Assembly: GCF_001653235.2 (NCBI RefSeq)
Contig: NC_035796.1
Span: 2,108,001-2,172,000 of the forward strand
Direction: 5' to 3'
Length of the DNA stretch: 64,000 nt
Source of the DNA: Pochonia chlamydosporia 170
Lineage: Eukaryota; Ascomycota; Sordariomycetes; Hypocreales; Clavicipitaceae
The notes beneath the pieces were generated by a model. That model did no database searches. It saw nothing but the letters and a program-made list of their open reading frames with translations, and was not told the DNA's origin. The position numbers and the translations under genes were made by a program. Below are positions 32,818 through 44,710 of this stretch, piece by piece. The first letter of the stretch is position 1. Each line of letters opens with the position of its first letter.

Positions 32818-35141
32818 TATGTCGAGGATAATTACTTGAAGAAGTAAAAATGTGTAGGTAGAGTGGAGTTTGAGATCTGGAGTTGAGATTGCCCTTTTGG
32901 CTCTTTGTGTTGTATTATTCACTTGATGTGGTATGAGATGGTAAGACAGGAAATGGAGGCTGCAGCTGCATGCTGTGCCTTTTGTACCTTGTGGCACGGC
33001 ATGTCGATTTTAGGGAATGAGGTTTATTTTCGTCTGATGTAAGAATGTTCTCCGGTGTTCTGAGTTTCTCAGCCCATAGTCTGTTCAGCCATGCTTTGTT
33101 GTGTGGTAAATCCTCTGGTGGGCAGATATCAACATTCCAGGTGACGAATATCACACCACCGGGGAAGAGTGCCTCTTGGCTGTCGACCAATGGCGGGAGG
33201 GCCGCAGTCCGGAATCGTGCTGGCCTCGCCGGGCAGAGCTGGACATCTGGAAGAGTGGCAGCTGACTTTTCTTCTGGGGTCAAACCAATGCCCAGCCAGG
33301 GAATGGCGGCTTACAGAAGAGCCAGAAAAGCGGGATGCTCAAAGCATGAAAGAGTGGTGCCACCTGCTCTCGATTCGGGTTCAACCGGCGGGGCGCAGCA
33401 AACCGTTCGCCGTTGCAGTGAGTGCTGAGGCTCAACGGTGCAGCGTTTCAATGGCACTGCAAAGTCTATCGGTGCATCTCATCCCGGCCTGCCACACGGA
33501 TCCTACTCCTCCCGATTATCGAACCATGATTTCAAGTTGATCCCATTGGTGTAGCGAACAGCTTACTTGGCCAGATCTTGACATGGGCATGCTCATTTTG
33601 GTGACGGATGGTGAAACGAAACCCAACTAGGTGGACGACACAGATGCTTTGCAATTGGAGCAAAGTTTCTGTCCGCCACGTTCCATCCCCATGATCGGTA
33701 GGGCAATACAGCGGAAACGGTGATTATGTCTTAAACCTGGGACCAACATATGGCGAGTATCATCTTCTTTGGATCACCGCAGCGCACTTCCAGTTGGGCT
33801 GTCTCTCAAATCTGAGCAGAGAACAATAAGGCGGGGTAGACTTCGCTGTGACAGGATCCTGTGGTAATCTTAGGTGAGATGCCCTGTGCAATGCTCCATC
33901 TCGGTCGATTCGTCACGTACGGGCTCTGTCGGTGATAAGTTGCATTCGTCCACAACCAACGACAGCCTAGGTAACACGTACAGCCTTGTCGTACTCAATA
34001 GGCTCGCTGACCAAATACGCTTGCTTTCCACTATAAAACCTGCTGCATGCTGTGGAGGGTGCCCCAAGCCCGAGACCATTGTTCGACAGACAATAGAGCA
34101 ACCGTGATGAACTCCTCCAAAAACGCTGTTTAGTTGGTTTTGGTGAGAATGGCGGACTGCAAGAAAGCGGAGTCTACTTTTGACGCCGTTATGCTTGTTA
34201 GTTGCGCAGCTCTGCTGAGATCAGTTAGAAACGCTCCCACTCAGGAATGCATGGCTACGAATACCTTTGATTTCACGCACAGGGTATCGTGGATATCTGC
34301 GGTTTCATCTTTCAGTTTCTCCATGCATTGAGGTTGGAATGTTTCGAGGAACAGATGTTTTGAGGTCCAGTTATGCACGTGGCCCGGCGCCGATGCGGAA
34401 GGAACCAACGAGGCCTGTTGCCTTCCATGCATGCATATCTTCTTTTTGCTCTCAAGCTGTGTAACCAACTTCTCTTTCTTCTCCTACGATTCAACATCTC
34501 GCATACAACTGAACGAAACCTTGCTCCTTCAGAGTTGTGAAGCTGCTAATCCGCACAAAAAGGGAAACACCAGATCTACGCCGCAATTGGCAGGTCATTA
34601 CTGATGAGTCAAGGTCGAGATCGAAGCATAACGCATGAGCCTAATTGCTGATGAATTTGCCTCTTATCAGAGTCGCTCTCGACGATGCAGCTGTGATGGA
34701 CCAGACATGACTGGTCTGGTTTTTGGCCAAGGGATCTGGAGGCTGAATACACCATGTGGGGGATTCAATGGGGACGATGAGGGGTTGAACCACTGAAGAA
34801 GATAGGATGCAGCCCCCGAAGTCTTTGGAACCTCACAAGCTTGGTTGTTGGCTTGCATCATCGACAGCTACCTGGCAACTGGCTCGATTCCCTGTGCTGG
34901 GTTCAATGTTGCATTTGAGATGTCTGGTCTGGTTGTTTTGGAGGGCGTCACCAAAAGTTGTCCCCGCACTACAATTATAAATCTGGCATCTCGCGCACCA
35001 AACTTTTATCAACTTGGACCACCATAGCTTCTGCAAAGGTCGCCACAATCCGCGCTTCCCGACTACTTCTAAGCAGTCAGATAGAATACGAAATACCAAA
35101 CCTTTAACAATACTGCACTGCACCGGCGACCTACCGTCAAG
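32818..35141. other. 2.3 kb spacer, divergent promoters
   Basis: No gene supported. The two ends are the promoters of the 82-aa protein and the aldo-keto reductase. TGGTCTGG-type words recur near 34700-34725 and 34922-34935. Confidence 0.45.
34976..34982 (+). promoter_or_regulatory. TATA-like element (TATAAAT)
   Basis: TATAAAT 160 nt before the aldo-keto reductase start codon; a plausible core promoter element. Confidence 0.4.
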
Positions 35142-36270
35142 ATGCCGCTAGTTGTTCAAAACGTCAAACCACGCATCATCCTGGGCCTCATGACCTTTGG
35201 ACCGAGTTCGGAGGATGGAGCTCGAATCACTGACGTAGAAACCTTCAACAAGGCCCTCGACGTATTCCAGGCGAGAGGATATAGCGAGGTGGACACGGCT
35301 CGTGTCTATGTTGGCACGAAACAAGAGGCTTTCACGCGGGAAGCCAAATGGAAGGAGAGGGGACTGACCTTGGCCACCAAGGTGCATTACCCAGATTCAC
35401 CCGGAGATAACACGGCTGAAAAGGTGGTTGCTTCAGTGGAGACGAGTCTAAAGGAGTTGGGTACCGATTGTGTAGATGTAAGTGGTGATGAGCACCTCGC
35501 TCTCCAAGTTGTGAAGGCGAGTCGAAAACTGACGAGGCTGGCCGTATTAGATTCTCTACCTACACAAGCCCGACCGTGGCACACCGTTCCAGGAGACGCT
35601 CGAAGCCATGGATAAATTGCACAAGGCGGGAAAGTTTGTCCGTCTGGGTATCAGTAACTTCACCGCGTACGAGGTGGCCGAGGTAATGATGATTTGCAAG
35701 TATAACAATTGGGTTCGCCCCAGTATCTTCCAGGGCATGTACAACTGCATCACTCGCAATATCGAGGCGGAGCTGTTTACTGCCTGCCGCCGCTACGGCC
35801 TCGACATTGTGGTGTACAACCCTCTTGCCGGTGGTCTTTTCTCAGGCAAGATCAAGTCGCAAGACATGGTCCCGGAAAGCGGTCGGTTCTCAGATGTCAG
35901 CTCGGAGCAGGGTGCCAACTACCGAAAGCGATACTTCCGCGAGAGCACATTCAAGGCGATTCAGCTGGTAGAAGGGGCTGTTGAAAAGCACAACTTGACC
36001 ATGATTGAGACGGCGCTCAGATGGGTCGTGCACCACTCCAAGCTCAAGATCAAGGATGGCAACGATGGCATTCTCATTGGTGTATCGAGTGTTGCGCAGC
36101 TTGAGGATAACCTGAACAACCTGGAGAAGGGACCACTGCCAGAGGAAGTCGTGAAGGCGCTCGATGAGGCATGGCAAGTCTCCAAGGCTGATTCGACAAA
36201 TTACTGGCACGGTGACCTGGACTATGGCTATGACCCCAAGCAAGTGCTGTTTGGGCCTGGGGCGAAGTAG
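35142..36270 (+). CDS. aldo-keto reductase, aflatoxin-aldehyde reductase (AKR7) type
   Basis: NADPH-dependent cytosolic reductase of aldehydes. Two exons, 35142-35477 and 35551-36270, GT-AG, 351 aa. The AKR catalytic tetrad is complete: Asp51 and Tyr56 in EVDTARVY, Lys80 in LATKVHY, and His117 in LYLHKPDR, which is formed just after the splice. The AKR7-type pattern follows: FVRLGISNFTAYEVAEV, the NPLAGGLFSGK segment and the YRKRYFRE...ALRWVVHHS block, then GILIGVSSVAQLEDNL. The first intron falls right after the conserved DCVD. Members detoxify dialdehydes and keto-aldehydes; the physiological substrate here is unknown. Confidence 0.93.
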
Positions 36271-37569
36271 ACGTAGAAAGCCGGCGACGCAGTGTGAAGA
36301 TTGAAGGAAGCAAAAGCAAGCAAGAAAGCGTGTGGCCTAGCACTTATTAGGGATGCGTGGCTGATGGTGTGCCCGTTCAGGTGACAGGTGCATGTGCGAG
36401 TGGTAGTGTTGCGTTCGTGGTGCCTAGATTGATCGAGATTAGGCGTCAGGCTGAATATGATATATGAGAAGATGGCCCAACTAGCACACGGTGAACGTGA
36501 CAGCTTTTACAGAAAAATAAACCTGGCGTGTTTAGTGCAGGTGACTGATGAGCCGGTTGGGTTGAGTGGCAGCATTGGTGATAAGGAGAGTCCAGCCCAG
36601 CCGCCCGTCAGAGCTTGAAGTAATCAATGATGTTGAATGTGGTCAACTGGTTGTCTCATCAGGTCAGGTACAGGCAAACCCACAGCAGCACGCCACACAT
36701 TTATTTCTCAGAGTGTTGTTAGTCGTCCAGGCTGGTTCATTCAGACCAGACACAAAACTGACAGACAAGAAGCCGATGCCGGCTATTGCCAAAGAAGGCT
36801 GGGCCCTCCAGTTGGTCAAATTTGATGGTGATGAAATACGAACAATGGCCATTGAACACCCAAGTGACCCGCCAGTGCCCCAACATTACAGGCCCAGTCC
36901 CTGTCAACAGCGTCGCTGTCGGCTAACTTGACTGGACTGGTGGGTACAAGCGATGGTACGTACCGAAACCATGCAGCCCACGAGCCACCAGACCAATTAT
37001 GCGCCAGTAACACAAGTTGACTGCAGCTGCTAGCCCGCATGCAGTGGCCCGTCTGACGGTCTGACGTCGAATCTCATCCCCAGATTTTTATCAAGTCACT
37101 TTTACTGTGGCCAGGCTGTGTGGGTGCAACATGGAACTCAAAACCCGACAACCTGGCTTCATTGTTCCCCTGTCCCTACAGCACCGGACAATTCTTCATC
37201 AACATTGTTAGCCCCTGCCTTGCGCAGACAGAACATGCGTCCTGCGACTTTGCCTTGAATCTTTTTCCAAACTTTCCTCTTGTTCGCCCTCGTTTGGTTT
37301 CTGGCACCGTGTCGCGTTCAATGGGTTCGAGACTCCCTGCGCCAGAGTTTCCCCTTGTCTCCTTTGTTCCGAGGGTTTTGCATTCCTGAGCAGCCACGGC
37401 GCGGAACACCATCTTTGCGAACACGCATCCGCGACTTTTTTCTTCTTCTTGGAAAATTGATATTGGAAGGGTGTCGTTGGTGTATATGCATTCGGAATAC
37501 TACATGCTTCTCATCTCGTCATAACGCAATTGCCCTGGCCGTCAGTGCCCTTTGTTCCGTTTCAACACC
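36271..37569. other. 1.3 kb spacer upstream of the DMT transporter
   Basis: Contains the AKR 3' flank and the transporter promoter, with a C/T-rich part near 37260-37560. Repeats of CCAGAC/GTCTGG words occur around 36745 and 36990. No gene seen. Confidence 0.45.
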
Positions 37570-39021
37570 ATGGATAACGACCGTCGACCGACCCTCCACC
37601 GTGGAGGACGCTCCGGCACGCCTCTCCTCTTCAAAGCCGACGACCACATGAACGACATGGACTCCAAACGGTCCTCTCACTCGGGCGCTTCGTCTCCAAC
37701 GGCACGACTCACCCCCAATACAGACGACACCGAAGCCGGTCCGCATGAGCCCATGACGGCGTCCGCTGCCCATCACGCCCCCTTCAGCCGGCAGTCCACG
37801 ATGCATTCCCGCAATCCCACGAGCGCCCTCCAAGCCGCCAAGGCTTCCGCCCGCAAGAAATACCTCTTCGCTGCCTTCTTCTTGTCCATTTCGCTCGTGG
37901 CCTTTTGCGTGCAAACCGAGCTGTCTGCCTATATCCAGCACGATTTGGCTTGGGGCAAGGCGTACTGCATGATGTTCTTGACGCACAGTTCGTGGATCGT
38001 CTTGTGGCCGTGTACGATTCTAGTTTTGCGACTGCAGAAACGTCACGAACCCTGGGACCAATTCTGGCGGAAACACCTGCAAGTGGTCCTCTCGACCGTC
38101 ACCATGATTGAATTGCAGACCATCAACGTCGTCACCACACCGTCGGTTGCCCGACGTGGAAGGCCAGTCATGTACCTCGCCCGAATGACGATATACATCA
38201 CCTCAGCTTTGACAGTCGCCGGACTAAGCTGGTACATTGCCGTCAGTCTCACAACCCCCTCCGACCTAACGGCCATCTACAATTGCAGCGCCTTCTTCGC
38301 ATACGCCTTCTCCGTGCCCATCCTCAAAGAACCCCTCCGCATGGACAAATCCATCGCCGTCCTCATCGCCATCCTCGGAGTCCTGGTAGTAGCCTACGGC
38401 GACACAGGCTCCCCCGACGAAGCCACCTCCTCCGCCTCTGGGCCCTCCGACCCCGGCGCAGGCTCCCGCTTTGCAGGCAACCTCATCATCGGCGTCGGCT
38501 CCGTCCTCTACGGCCTCTACGAAGTCCTCTACAAGCGCTATGCCTGTCCGCCCGAGGGTGTATCCGCCGTCCGCGGCACCATCTTCGCCAACGTATTCGG
38601 CAGCTGCATCGGCTTCTTCACCCTCACCGTGCTATGGATCCCGCTCCCCTTCCTGCACTGGCTCAACATTGAGCGCTTCGAAATCCCCAGCGCGTCAACA
38701 TGCTGGCTCATCCTCATTGCTGTGTTTTCCAACGCCATTTTCAGCGGCTGCTTCTTGGTTCTCATATCGCTAACCTCGCCTGTCTTGTCGAGCGTCGCAG
38801 CCCTGTTGACCATTTTCATCGTCGCTATTGCGGATTGGTTCTTGACGGGCCAGCCGTTGAGCTGGGCGGCCATTGTGGGCGGGAGCATGATTATCGTGGC
38901 GTTCGGGGCTCTGAGCTGGAGTACCTACCGGGAGATGATGGAGCATGAGGCGCATAAGTTGGCCGTAGATTTGACGGATGATGAGGAGTCGGATATGAAT
39001 AGCGATAGTGATGACGATTAA
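37570..39021 (+). CDS. EamA/DMT-family transporter (SLC35F-like)
   Basis: A single exon of 483 aa. A polar, Ser/His/Asp-rich N-terminus of about 95 residues precedes about ten membrane helices, starting at KKYLFAAFFLSISLVAFC and running to IVGGSMIIVAFGALSW. The drug/metabolite-transporter repeat is visible as SAFFAYAFSVPILKEPLRMD, VLIAILGVLVVAYGD, then GNLIIGVGSVLYGLYEVLYK in the second half. The C-terminus is short and strongly acidic (DLTDDEESDMNSDSDDD). It resembles yeast YML018C/Thi74-type carriers of the vacuole or other endomembranes. The substrate is unknown. Start context is CACCATGG. Confidence 0.88.
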   Translation: MDNDRRPTLHRGGRSGTPLLFKADDHMNDMDSKRSSHSGASSPTARLTPNTDDTEAGPHEPMTASAAHHAPFSRQSTMHSRNPTSALQAAKASARKKYLFAAFFLSISLVAFCVQTELSAYIQHDLAWGKAYCMMFLTHSSWIVLWPCTILVLRLQKRHEPWDQFWRKHLQVVLSTVTMIELQTINVVTTPSVARRGRPVMYLARMTIYITSALTVAGLSWYIAVSLTTPSDLTAIYNCSAFFAYAFSVPILKEPLRMDKSIAVLIAILGVLVVAYGDTGSPDEATSSASGPSDPGAGSRFAGNLIIGVGSVLYGLYEVLYKRYACPPEGVSAVRGTIFANVFGSCIGFFTLTVLWIPLPFLHWLNIERFEIPSASTCWLILIAVFSNAIFSGCFLVLISLTSPVLSSVAALLTIFIVAIADWFLTGQPLSWAAIVGGSMIIVAFGALSWSTYREMMEHEAHKLAVDLTDDEESDMNSDSDDD

Positions 39022-39335
39022 GGGTGTTGTGTGCGGGCTGCATGGATGAATGGAGTTTTTGGATTGGATATTGCTTTAGATTTGTCATGGTATTGTGTGT
39101 GTTTTGAGGTACCATGTTGGGCGATGCTGATAGACGGTGGATGAATGTGGATATAAAGGCAGAAGAGTCGGTTAACCGACATTTGTTCCAATGTATTTGA
39201 TACAAGCTCTAGGCATTATGCTCTCGTCATACAGACAGACAGCTTGTAAATGAAAGTGAGACGGATAGACATGCCCACACCAAAACTAAATAATCCTCAC
39301 CGTCCAAATCGTAACTCCATCAATCTACATACCCA
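39022..39335. other. convergent spacer
   Basis: 314 bp between the 3' ends of the DMT and sugar-transporter genes. No gene. Confidence 0.5.
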
Positions 39336-41360
39336 TCAGACATGAGAAACGCTCGACTTGTCATTATCCGACGTACCCTTTGACGCACCATTCTCATTCT
39401 CACCACCTCTCGGCACAAGACTTGCCCTACGCCCAGTCACAAGGCTAGCCTTTCTGGAATCAACGCCTTTCTCAGGATCGACCTCCCCGTGTCCCGCCTT
39501 GGCAGCCTGCACGAGCTGCGGGTTCTCAGCCTTGAGTCTGGCAAAGTTCTTCTCTGCCTCCCACGTCCAGATGCTGTCGCTAGCGAACACGAGGTCCATC
39601 TCCTCAAGGGTGCGCTGGTTGGATTCAGGGTACAGCGCCCAGACGATGAAGATGGTCGCGACGTTGACGCCGCCAAAGATGTAGAGCGTCTTTTCGTTGA
39701 GGCGGTCGAAGATAGTGGGCAGGAGAAGCACCTATTTCTTGTTAGTGTGACATCTTTGTAAAGGGAACGGGAATATACGTACACACCAGCCGTTGCCGAT
39801 GGACCAGCCTACAACGCCCCAGGCGTTACCTTTGGCACGGACTTGCAGAGGGAAGATTTCGGCGGGATAGAGCCATGGGACGGTGAGCCATGTTGCGCCA
39901 AAGATGGCAGTGTAGAGGAACACGAAGAATGTGGCTGCGCCGCCGATTTGTGCTCGATTGCTGTCATCGGCGTTGATGGTTGCGCGGGCGAGTCCTCCGG
40001 CGACAAACATGCATATACCTTGGCCGACAGAACCCCAGTATAGTGTCCATCGACGACCAATTCTGTCGAGTGTGAAGACGCAGATCAGGGTGGCGAACTG
40101 TAATTCGTCAGGTTAGCCACGGGGGTTTGTCTTAGTGCTGGTGTTGTACGTACCATGTATGTGATGTTGTTGATGCCGCTGACCCAAAGACGGTCCGAGG
40201 CGTTGATGCCGGCAATGGTGAAAATCTGAGGGCCGTAGATTGTGATACCGGCGATACCAATCCACTCCTGAAGGATCTGAAGCCAGATGACGAGTTGTAC
40301 ACGACGGCCCGTGTGCAACTTGCCTGATCCGATACCAAAGAGCATGTGCAGATAACTTTGCTGGTTTGACGTCTCCTCCTCTAGGTTACGGATGTTGATG
40401 ATATCCTGCAGCTCCGCCTCGGCTGCCTTGCCTTCTTCGCCTTCGCTCCCTCTCAGACGCTGCAGAATGAAACGGGCTTCGTCCTCGCGACCCATCTTGA
40501 CGAGCCAGCGGGGCGATTCGGGCATGAACCAAATGATGCAGAAAAGGAGGATTAGTGGGACAATCTGGAAAGCTACGGGGAATCTCCAGATGAATGACGA
40601 ATTGGGGTCCTTGTACTTGGACGTGCCGCTATCGTATTGTTAGTTTCCGCCGACGTGGATGAATGTGCGTAGGAGGACAAGACTCACAATTCGAGCCAGT
40701 AAGCAACGACGACACCGAAAATGTTGAGAGTGAATTCGAATGCAACAAACTGGCCGCGAGATGTGTGGGCAGCAGTCTCTGTGGCCCAAACAGGTGTGAT
40801 GGCGTTCAGGATGCCCGTTCCAATACCATTCAGTACACGAGCTAGAATGATTGTCAGCGCCGGCTTTCAGCGTCAATGATCCTCTACCGGCACTTACCAC
40901 AAAACATCCAGTTTGCATTCATCGAAGCAGACTGTAAAGCGGCGGCGAAAACGCACCACAGGCAGGCAATACCAATGGTTGTGATACGGCCATATTTATC
41001 ACCACACCATCCACCAAGTAGACAGCCAACGAGTGTACCGGGAAGATAGTAGACGGCAACCTAAGAGGGCAAAAAGGTTATTTGTCTGTTCCAATACCGA
41101 AAGCATCAACATCAACTTACAATGCCGCCTTGTAGAAGAGGTTTATCAACAACTACAAGCTGCTTTTCTTCGTCCCAATGGCCAAATCCCATCAATTCTG
41201 CATAGTTTCGTGTTGTGTTCACGCCGCCCATGAGACCTTGGTCATAACCAAAGAAGAAGATAGAAATACCAGCCACCACGCAAACAGTGTTCAGTAGCGA
41301 TTGCTTATACAGTTTATGGGCAACATTGTGCCTTGCCACAAACTCGCTGAGTTTCCCCAT
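39336..41360 (-). CDS. MFS sugar transporter (SP family)
   Basis: Plasma-membrane sugar porter. Six exons on the minus strand (41121-41360, 40898-41060, 40688-40841, 40154-40628, 39783-40097 and 39336-39731) give 580 aa with matching phases, all GT-AG. Family signatures: FFFGYDQGLMGG near residue 35, GGWCGDKYGR, PESPRWLVKMGREDEA at the central loop, and LDRIGRRWTLYWGS. The usual QQ[L/A]xGIN of hexose carriers is QEWIGIAGITIYG here, and the PETKGxTLEE signature is PESNQRTLEEMD, so it is likely a divergent carrier, perhaps for a disaccharide or sugar acid. The C-terminal tail is long, basic and Ser-rich. It shares a promoter with the Zn2Cys6 gene. Confidence 0.92.
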
Positions 41361-41495
41361 GATGGGTAATATGCGGCCCTGAGAGCAGTAGCACTCTAGA
41401 TGGAAGAAGATGATCTGGGGTACAACTCAAGATGATGTAAGGTTTTCAAGCATGTAACCTTGGATTTCAACTTCTGGAGAAGGATGAGATGATGC

Positions 41496-41502
41496 CTTTA
41501 TA
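41496..41502 (-). promoter_or_regulatory. TATA-like element (TATAAAG)
   Basis: TATAAAG on the minus strand, about 136 nt upstream of the sugar-transporter ATG. Confidence 0.5.
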
Positions 41503-41608
41503 ATGCCTTCGGCTAAACGTCATGATCTTGGGCCACTCGGTAATAAAATTACTGGGCCGCTTGAATGGAGAAGCCTGCTCACGAGCGTCAAAGAAAAAAG
41601 TGATAGTT

Positions 41609-41618
41609 CGGGGCCCCG
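41609..41618. promoter_or_regulatory. perfect palindrome CGGGGCCCCG
   Basis: Ten-base perfect palindrome made of two CGGGG half-sites with no spacer, in the shared promoter. Confidence 0.5.
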
Positions 41619-41687
41619 TCGCCCGCGAGTTGGATGATTATGGGGAAATAACGACATTTGGACCCAGAAGTCGGGGGAAACACCGCC

Positions 41688-41717
41688 GCTCGGGGACACA
41701 TCACACAGTCCCCGAGC
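41688..41717. promoter_or_regulatory. 10-bp inverted repeat with 10-bp spacer
   Basis: Left arm GCTCGGGGAC (41688-41697) and right arm GTCCCCGAGC (41708-41717) are exact reverse complements, separated by an A/C-rich 10-bp spacer. Each arm contains CGGGG, so the element reads as inverted CGG triplets with a wide gap. A strong operator candidate for a dimeric factor. Confidence 0.6.
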
Positions 41718-41771
41718 CAGAACCGGAATTTATTGCACAAGCATGTCACCCTCGCTTCTGCTTGTGGATGT

Positions 41772-41786
41772 CGGATCCCTGATCCG
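41772..41786. promoter_or_regulatory. inverted repeat CGGATC-N3-GATCCG
   Basis: Perfect six-base arms around the spacer CCT, giving CGG-N9-CCG, a geometry used by many zinc-cluster homodimers. Confidence 0.55.
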
Positions 41787-42028
41787 GATGGACGCCACTG
41801 TGGGGGTTCTGGGATTGTGTTTTCGGCAAATGCGAAAGGCCACTGGTCTCTCATCGGCGTCTCGCCGAATTCTCCGGTATGCGCTCCAATCGAGCACGTA
41901 TGGGCACGACTCAGGTCAAATTCAGCCCGTTCACAACCTGAGTTAGTTTGGTTCTCTGCATGCTTTAACTTCTCGATGCTCCCTGCGCTCAAAGAAGCGA
42001 TGATCTGTGCCTTCACTTCCCCGCCGAA

Positions 42029-44710
42029 ATGACCCCGTATTCCCCAGAATCCAACACGAGGCGGGGAGTCGCCATCGCTGCAAGTGATGCTCACCTCGGG
42101 GAGCCTTCGGCGAAGCGTCAAAGGCGTGACACGAATGATCACCCAACGTCCGGCGTAAGTAATCATTTTGATCGAATTCATTTACTTTCAAATGAACTAT
42201 TGCCTGTTCATGCATGCTCCGACAGCCACTCTCCGTTTTCATTAGATGTCTGTGATGACAGAGGAGTGATGAGGCCACCTTTGGCCGACTTGTTGTTTGC
42301 GAAGGACTAACTCGACTTCAACATCAGGGAACAAACAGGCGGCAAGCAGCCTGCCAGCCGTGTCGGTTGCGCAAGGTGAAGTGTGACAAGAAACGACCAC
42401 TGTGTGGCCTATGCAAACTCAGTGGTCAACCATGCGAGTATATCGGCGAGGCGAATGACAAGCTCAGGTAAGTACGATGATGCTGAGCGTTCTCAAAACG
42501 AGAGTTGAGGTGAGAGCTAAGAACAACGACCTCATAGTCTTGAAACAGCTACGGCCACGCTGCTAGAGCGCTTCGATCAGCTGCGTCAAGAATTTGAGAC
42601 AGTAAAGGATGCATTGCACAACCAAGGTATGTCCGTCAGGAGTGCGTGTGGCCGTGTAGCAAAGCAGTGATCGCTAATGATAAAATAGACCTTCCGCCGC
42701 GTGCTCGCGTAGACTCTGGCGTGACTGTATCTGAGAACCCCCTCGAACTTAATCACACAGTTCCTCGCGCTGCGTCTGTAGAGGCATCCAGAGATTTTCT
42801 TCAGATACCACCTCACAGAGCCAGCGCCGACACCGTCTTGCAATGGGGCATCTTTGATCAAAAGTATCCCGCAAACTCCTTAATTGGAGGATTGTTCAGC
42901 CCAGATCATAACGACGTGTCACTCTCGACTGGGGCAAGCTCGAGCCCTTCTGGGGATCTCATCACCAATACGCCAGGGCTCAGTTACCTCGAGGAGGAAC
43001 AAATACCTGGCCTCATTGATAGATTCCTGCAAAATGTTCACACCAAGAATCCGATACTTGATGTCGAAGCTTTAGTAAAGCATGGGAGGAAATGCGCAGA
43101 GCAGGGCGTGGGTTGGGATGGCAGATCCTGTTTAGTCCTCATGGCGTGTGCTCTTGGTGCAGTGGCGAAGCCCTTTGATAGATCAGTCCGCCCCATGTCC
43201 ATGGCAATTTCTCCTGTAAGTGAGACAGGCCCAATCAACGTATCGGCCACTTCTTCCTCGAAACTGTACGCCAAGGAGCTGCAACAGGGCGATTGTTGCT
43301 TCACGTTGGCCTGTCGGCGTTTAGGATCATTGAAGTACTCAATGCTCGGTGCACAGTGCCATTTCTTCGCTGGTGGTGAGTAGACTACGACTCCTGAAAG
43401 TCTCGATATCCGTAAGAGGAAGAGAAACTAACAAGTCGATCTCAGTATATCTCATGTATACTCTGCGGCCGATGCTGTCATGGCATTATTTTCTTCATGC
43501 CTCGATATTTTGCCAGATGTACTTGAAGATGACTCATGGCTTGTCAGGAAACTTCACGGAAGTGCTGGGTGATTCATATCAACGATCCACATCGACAGAG
43601 CGTAAGTCTCGGCGTTTGGAACAAAGCTTGTACTGGTCCTGCTTCAAATCAGAGTGCGAGTTTCGTGTTGAACTACCGCTTCAACAATCCGAAATCAGTC
43701 TTGGAGAATACCCAGACCTGTTTCCATCGCCTCCATCACCAGTTAGCACTGACCAACAAGGTGCAAGTCAGTCAGTCTCGGCGTATGGTGAGAATCCGTT
43801 AATCACTGACGAAGCCACTGAACTACGGCAGCATGCTGTTCGGCTGTGCAATGAAGAGGAAAGCTGGTACTATTATCTCACCGAGATTGCGCTTCGCCGC
43901 ATTGGCAATCGAATCGTCAACACCTTTTTCAGACAAGAAAAATCGTCGTGGCTGAATATCAAGCCCCTCCTGCGTATGGCGCAAGAGTTTGAAGCGCAGG
44001 TATCTTCTTGGTCAGCTCATCTTCCTCCGGCCATGCAGCATTATGAGACCACATTTATTATTCGAGCACCCGACTCAACCGTAAAAGGGGCTGGCAGCCA
44101 CGTATCCAGAGAACTCAGCTGGGCCATCGACAATCGTCTCCTTGAGATGCAGACGTGGTTATATCAGCCCTTCTTGTATTATTTGATTCATGCTGGCTCT
44201 GACCATGCAGCCGAGGCTACTGGAGTCACGACGGCCACTGGACAACAGCCTCGAATTAGCAGTCTGCTGAATCCATTCTCGCCGCCGACTCTTGTAGCCA
44301 GCCCCGGCTCAGCCAGTGTTCCTGGGTCATCTCCTCTGAACACTGAAGATCTTGCCGTCCTTCACTCTCTTATATCGTCGGGCATAGAATGCCTTATTAA
44401 AACGATTGATGTTCGTGCTCGTGGCCATCGTCATCACGGTTTATGGTATGACCTTCGCAGCATCATGTGCGCAGCCCTCATACTGCTTGCAGTAGTGAAG
44501 AGCGGCAATGCGGCTTGGATCCCAGGAGGAACAGAGACGCTCTGGGGAGGTCATCCTTCGTCGGACTATTGGACAGGAGCTGGCGCCCCGATCGGGGGTA
44601 AGATTGCAAAGGTCCTGTGTCAGTTCGATTTCTGGGCTGGAGAGTCCCCGGATCTGCTGCGATATAAAGAGGTTCTTGAGACGGTGGTGAGAGACGTCAG
44701 AGGATCCTAG
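42029..44710 (+). CDS. Zn2Cys6 fungal transcription factor
   Basis: Nuclear regulator. Five exons: 42029-42154, 42328-42467, 42538-42626, 42689-43375 and 43446-44710, giving 768 aa, all GT-AG. The zinc cluster has Cys51, 54, 61, 68, 71 and 78 (CxxC-x6-C-x6-CxxC-x6-C), with the basic stretch RLRKVKCDKKRP. Directly after it, exon 3 encodes a short heptad-like helix (LETATATLLERFDQLRQEFE), a likely dimerisation element. The middle homology region begins near IPGLIDRFLQNVHTKNPILD, about residues 215-275. Basic residues at 28-34 (AKRQRRD) may serve nuclear import. It sits next to the sugar transporter, divergent, so transporter control and autoregulation are plausible. Confidence 0.92.

Larger units (their letters stand above)
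41361..42028. promoter_or_regulatory. bidirectional promoter, sugar transporter / Zn2Cys6 regulator
   Basis: 668 bp between two start codons facing away from each other. GC-rich in the middle and holding three perfect inverted repeats (separate entries). A TATAAAG on the transporter side lies at 41496-41502. A regulator next to a transporter in this arrangement usually controls it; here that is an inference. Confidence 0.65.

Noticed and set aside
33045..33540. Overlapping frames of about 125 codons on both strands
   Set aside because: Neither has a domain, and both look like GC-rich chance frames in a promoter region.
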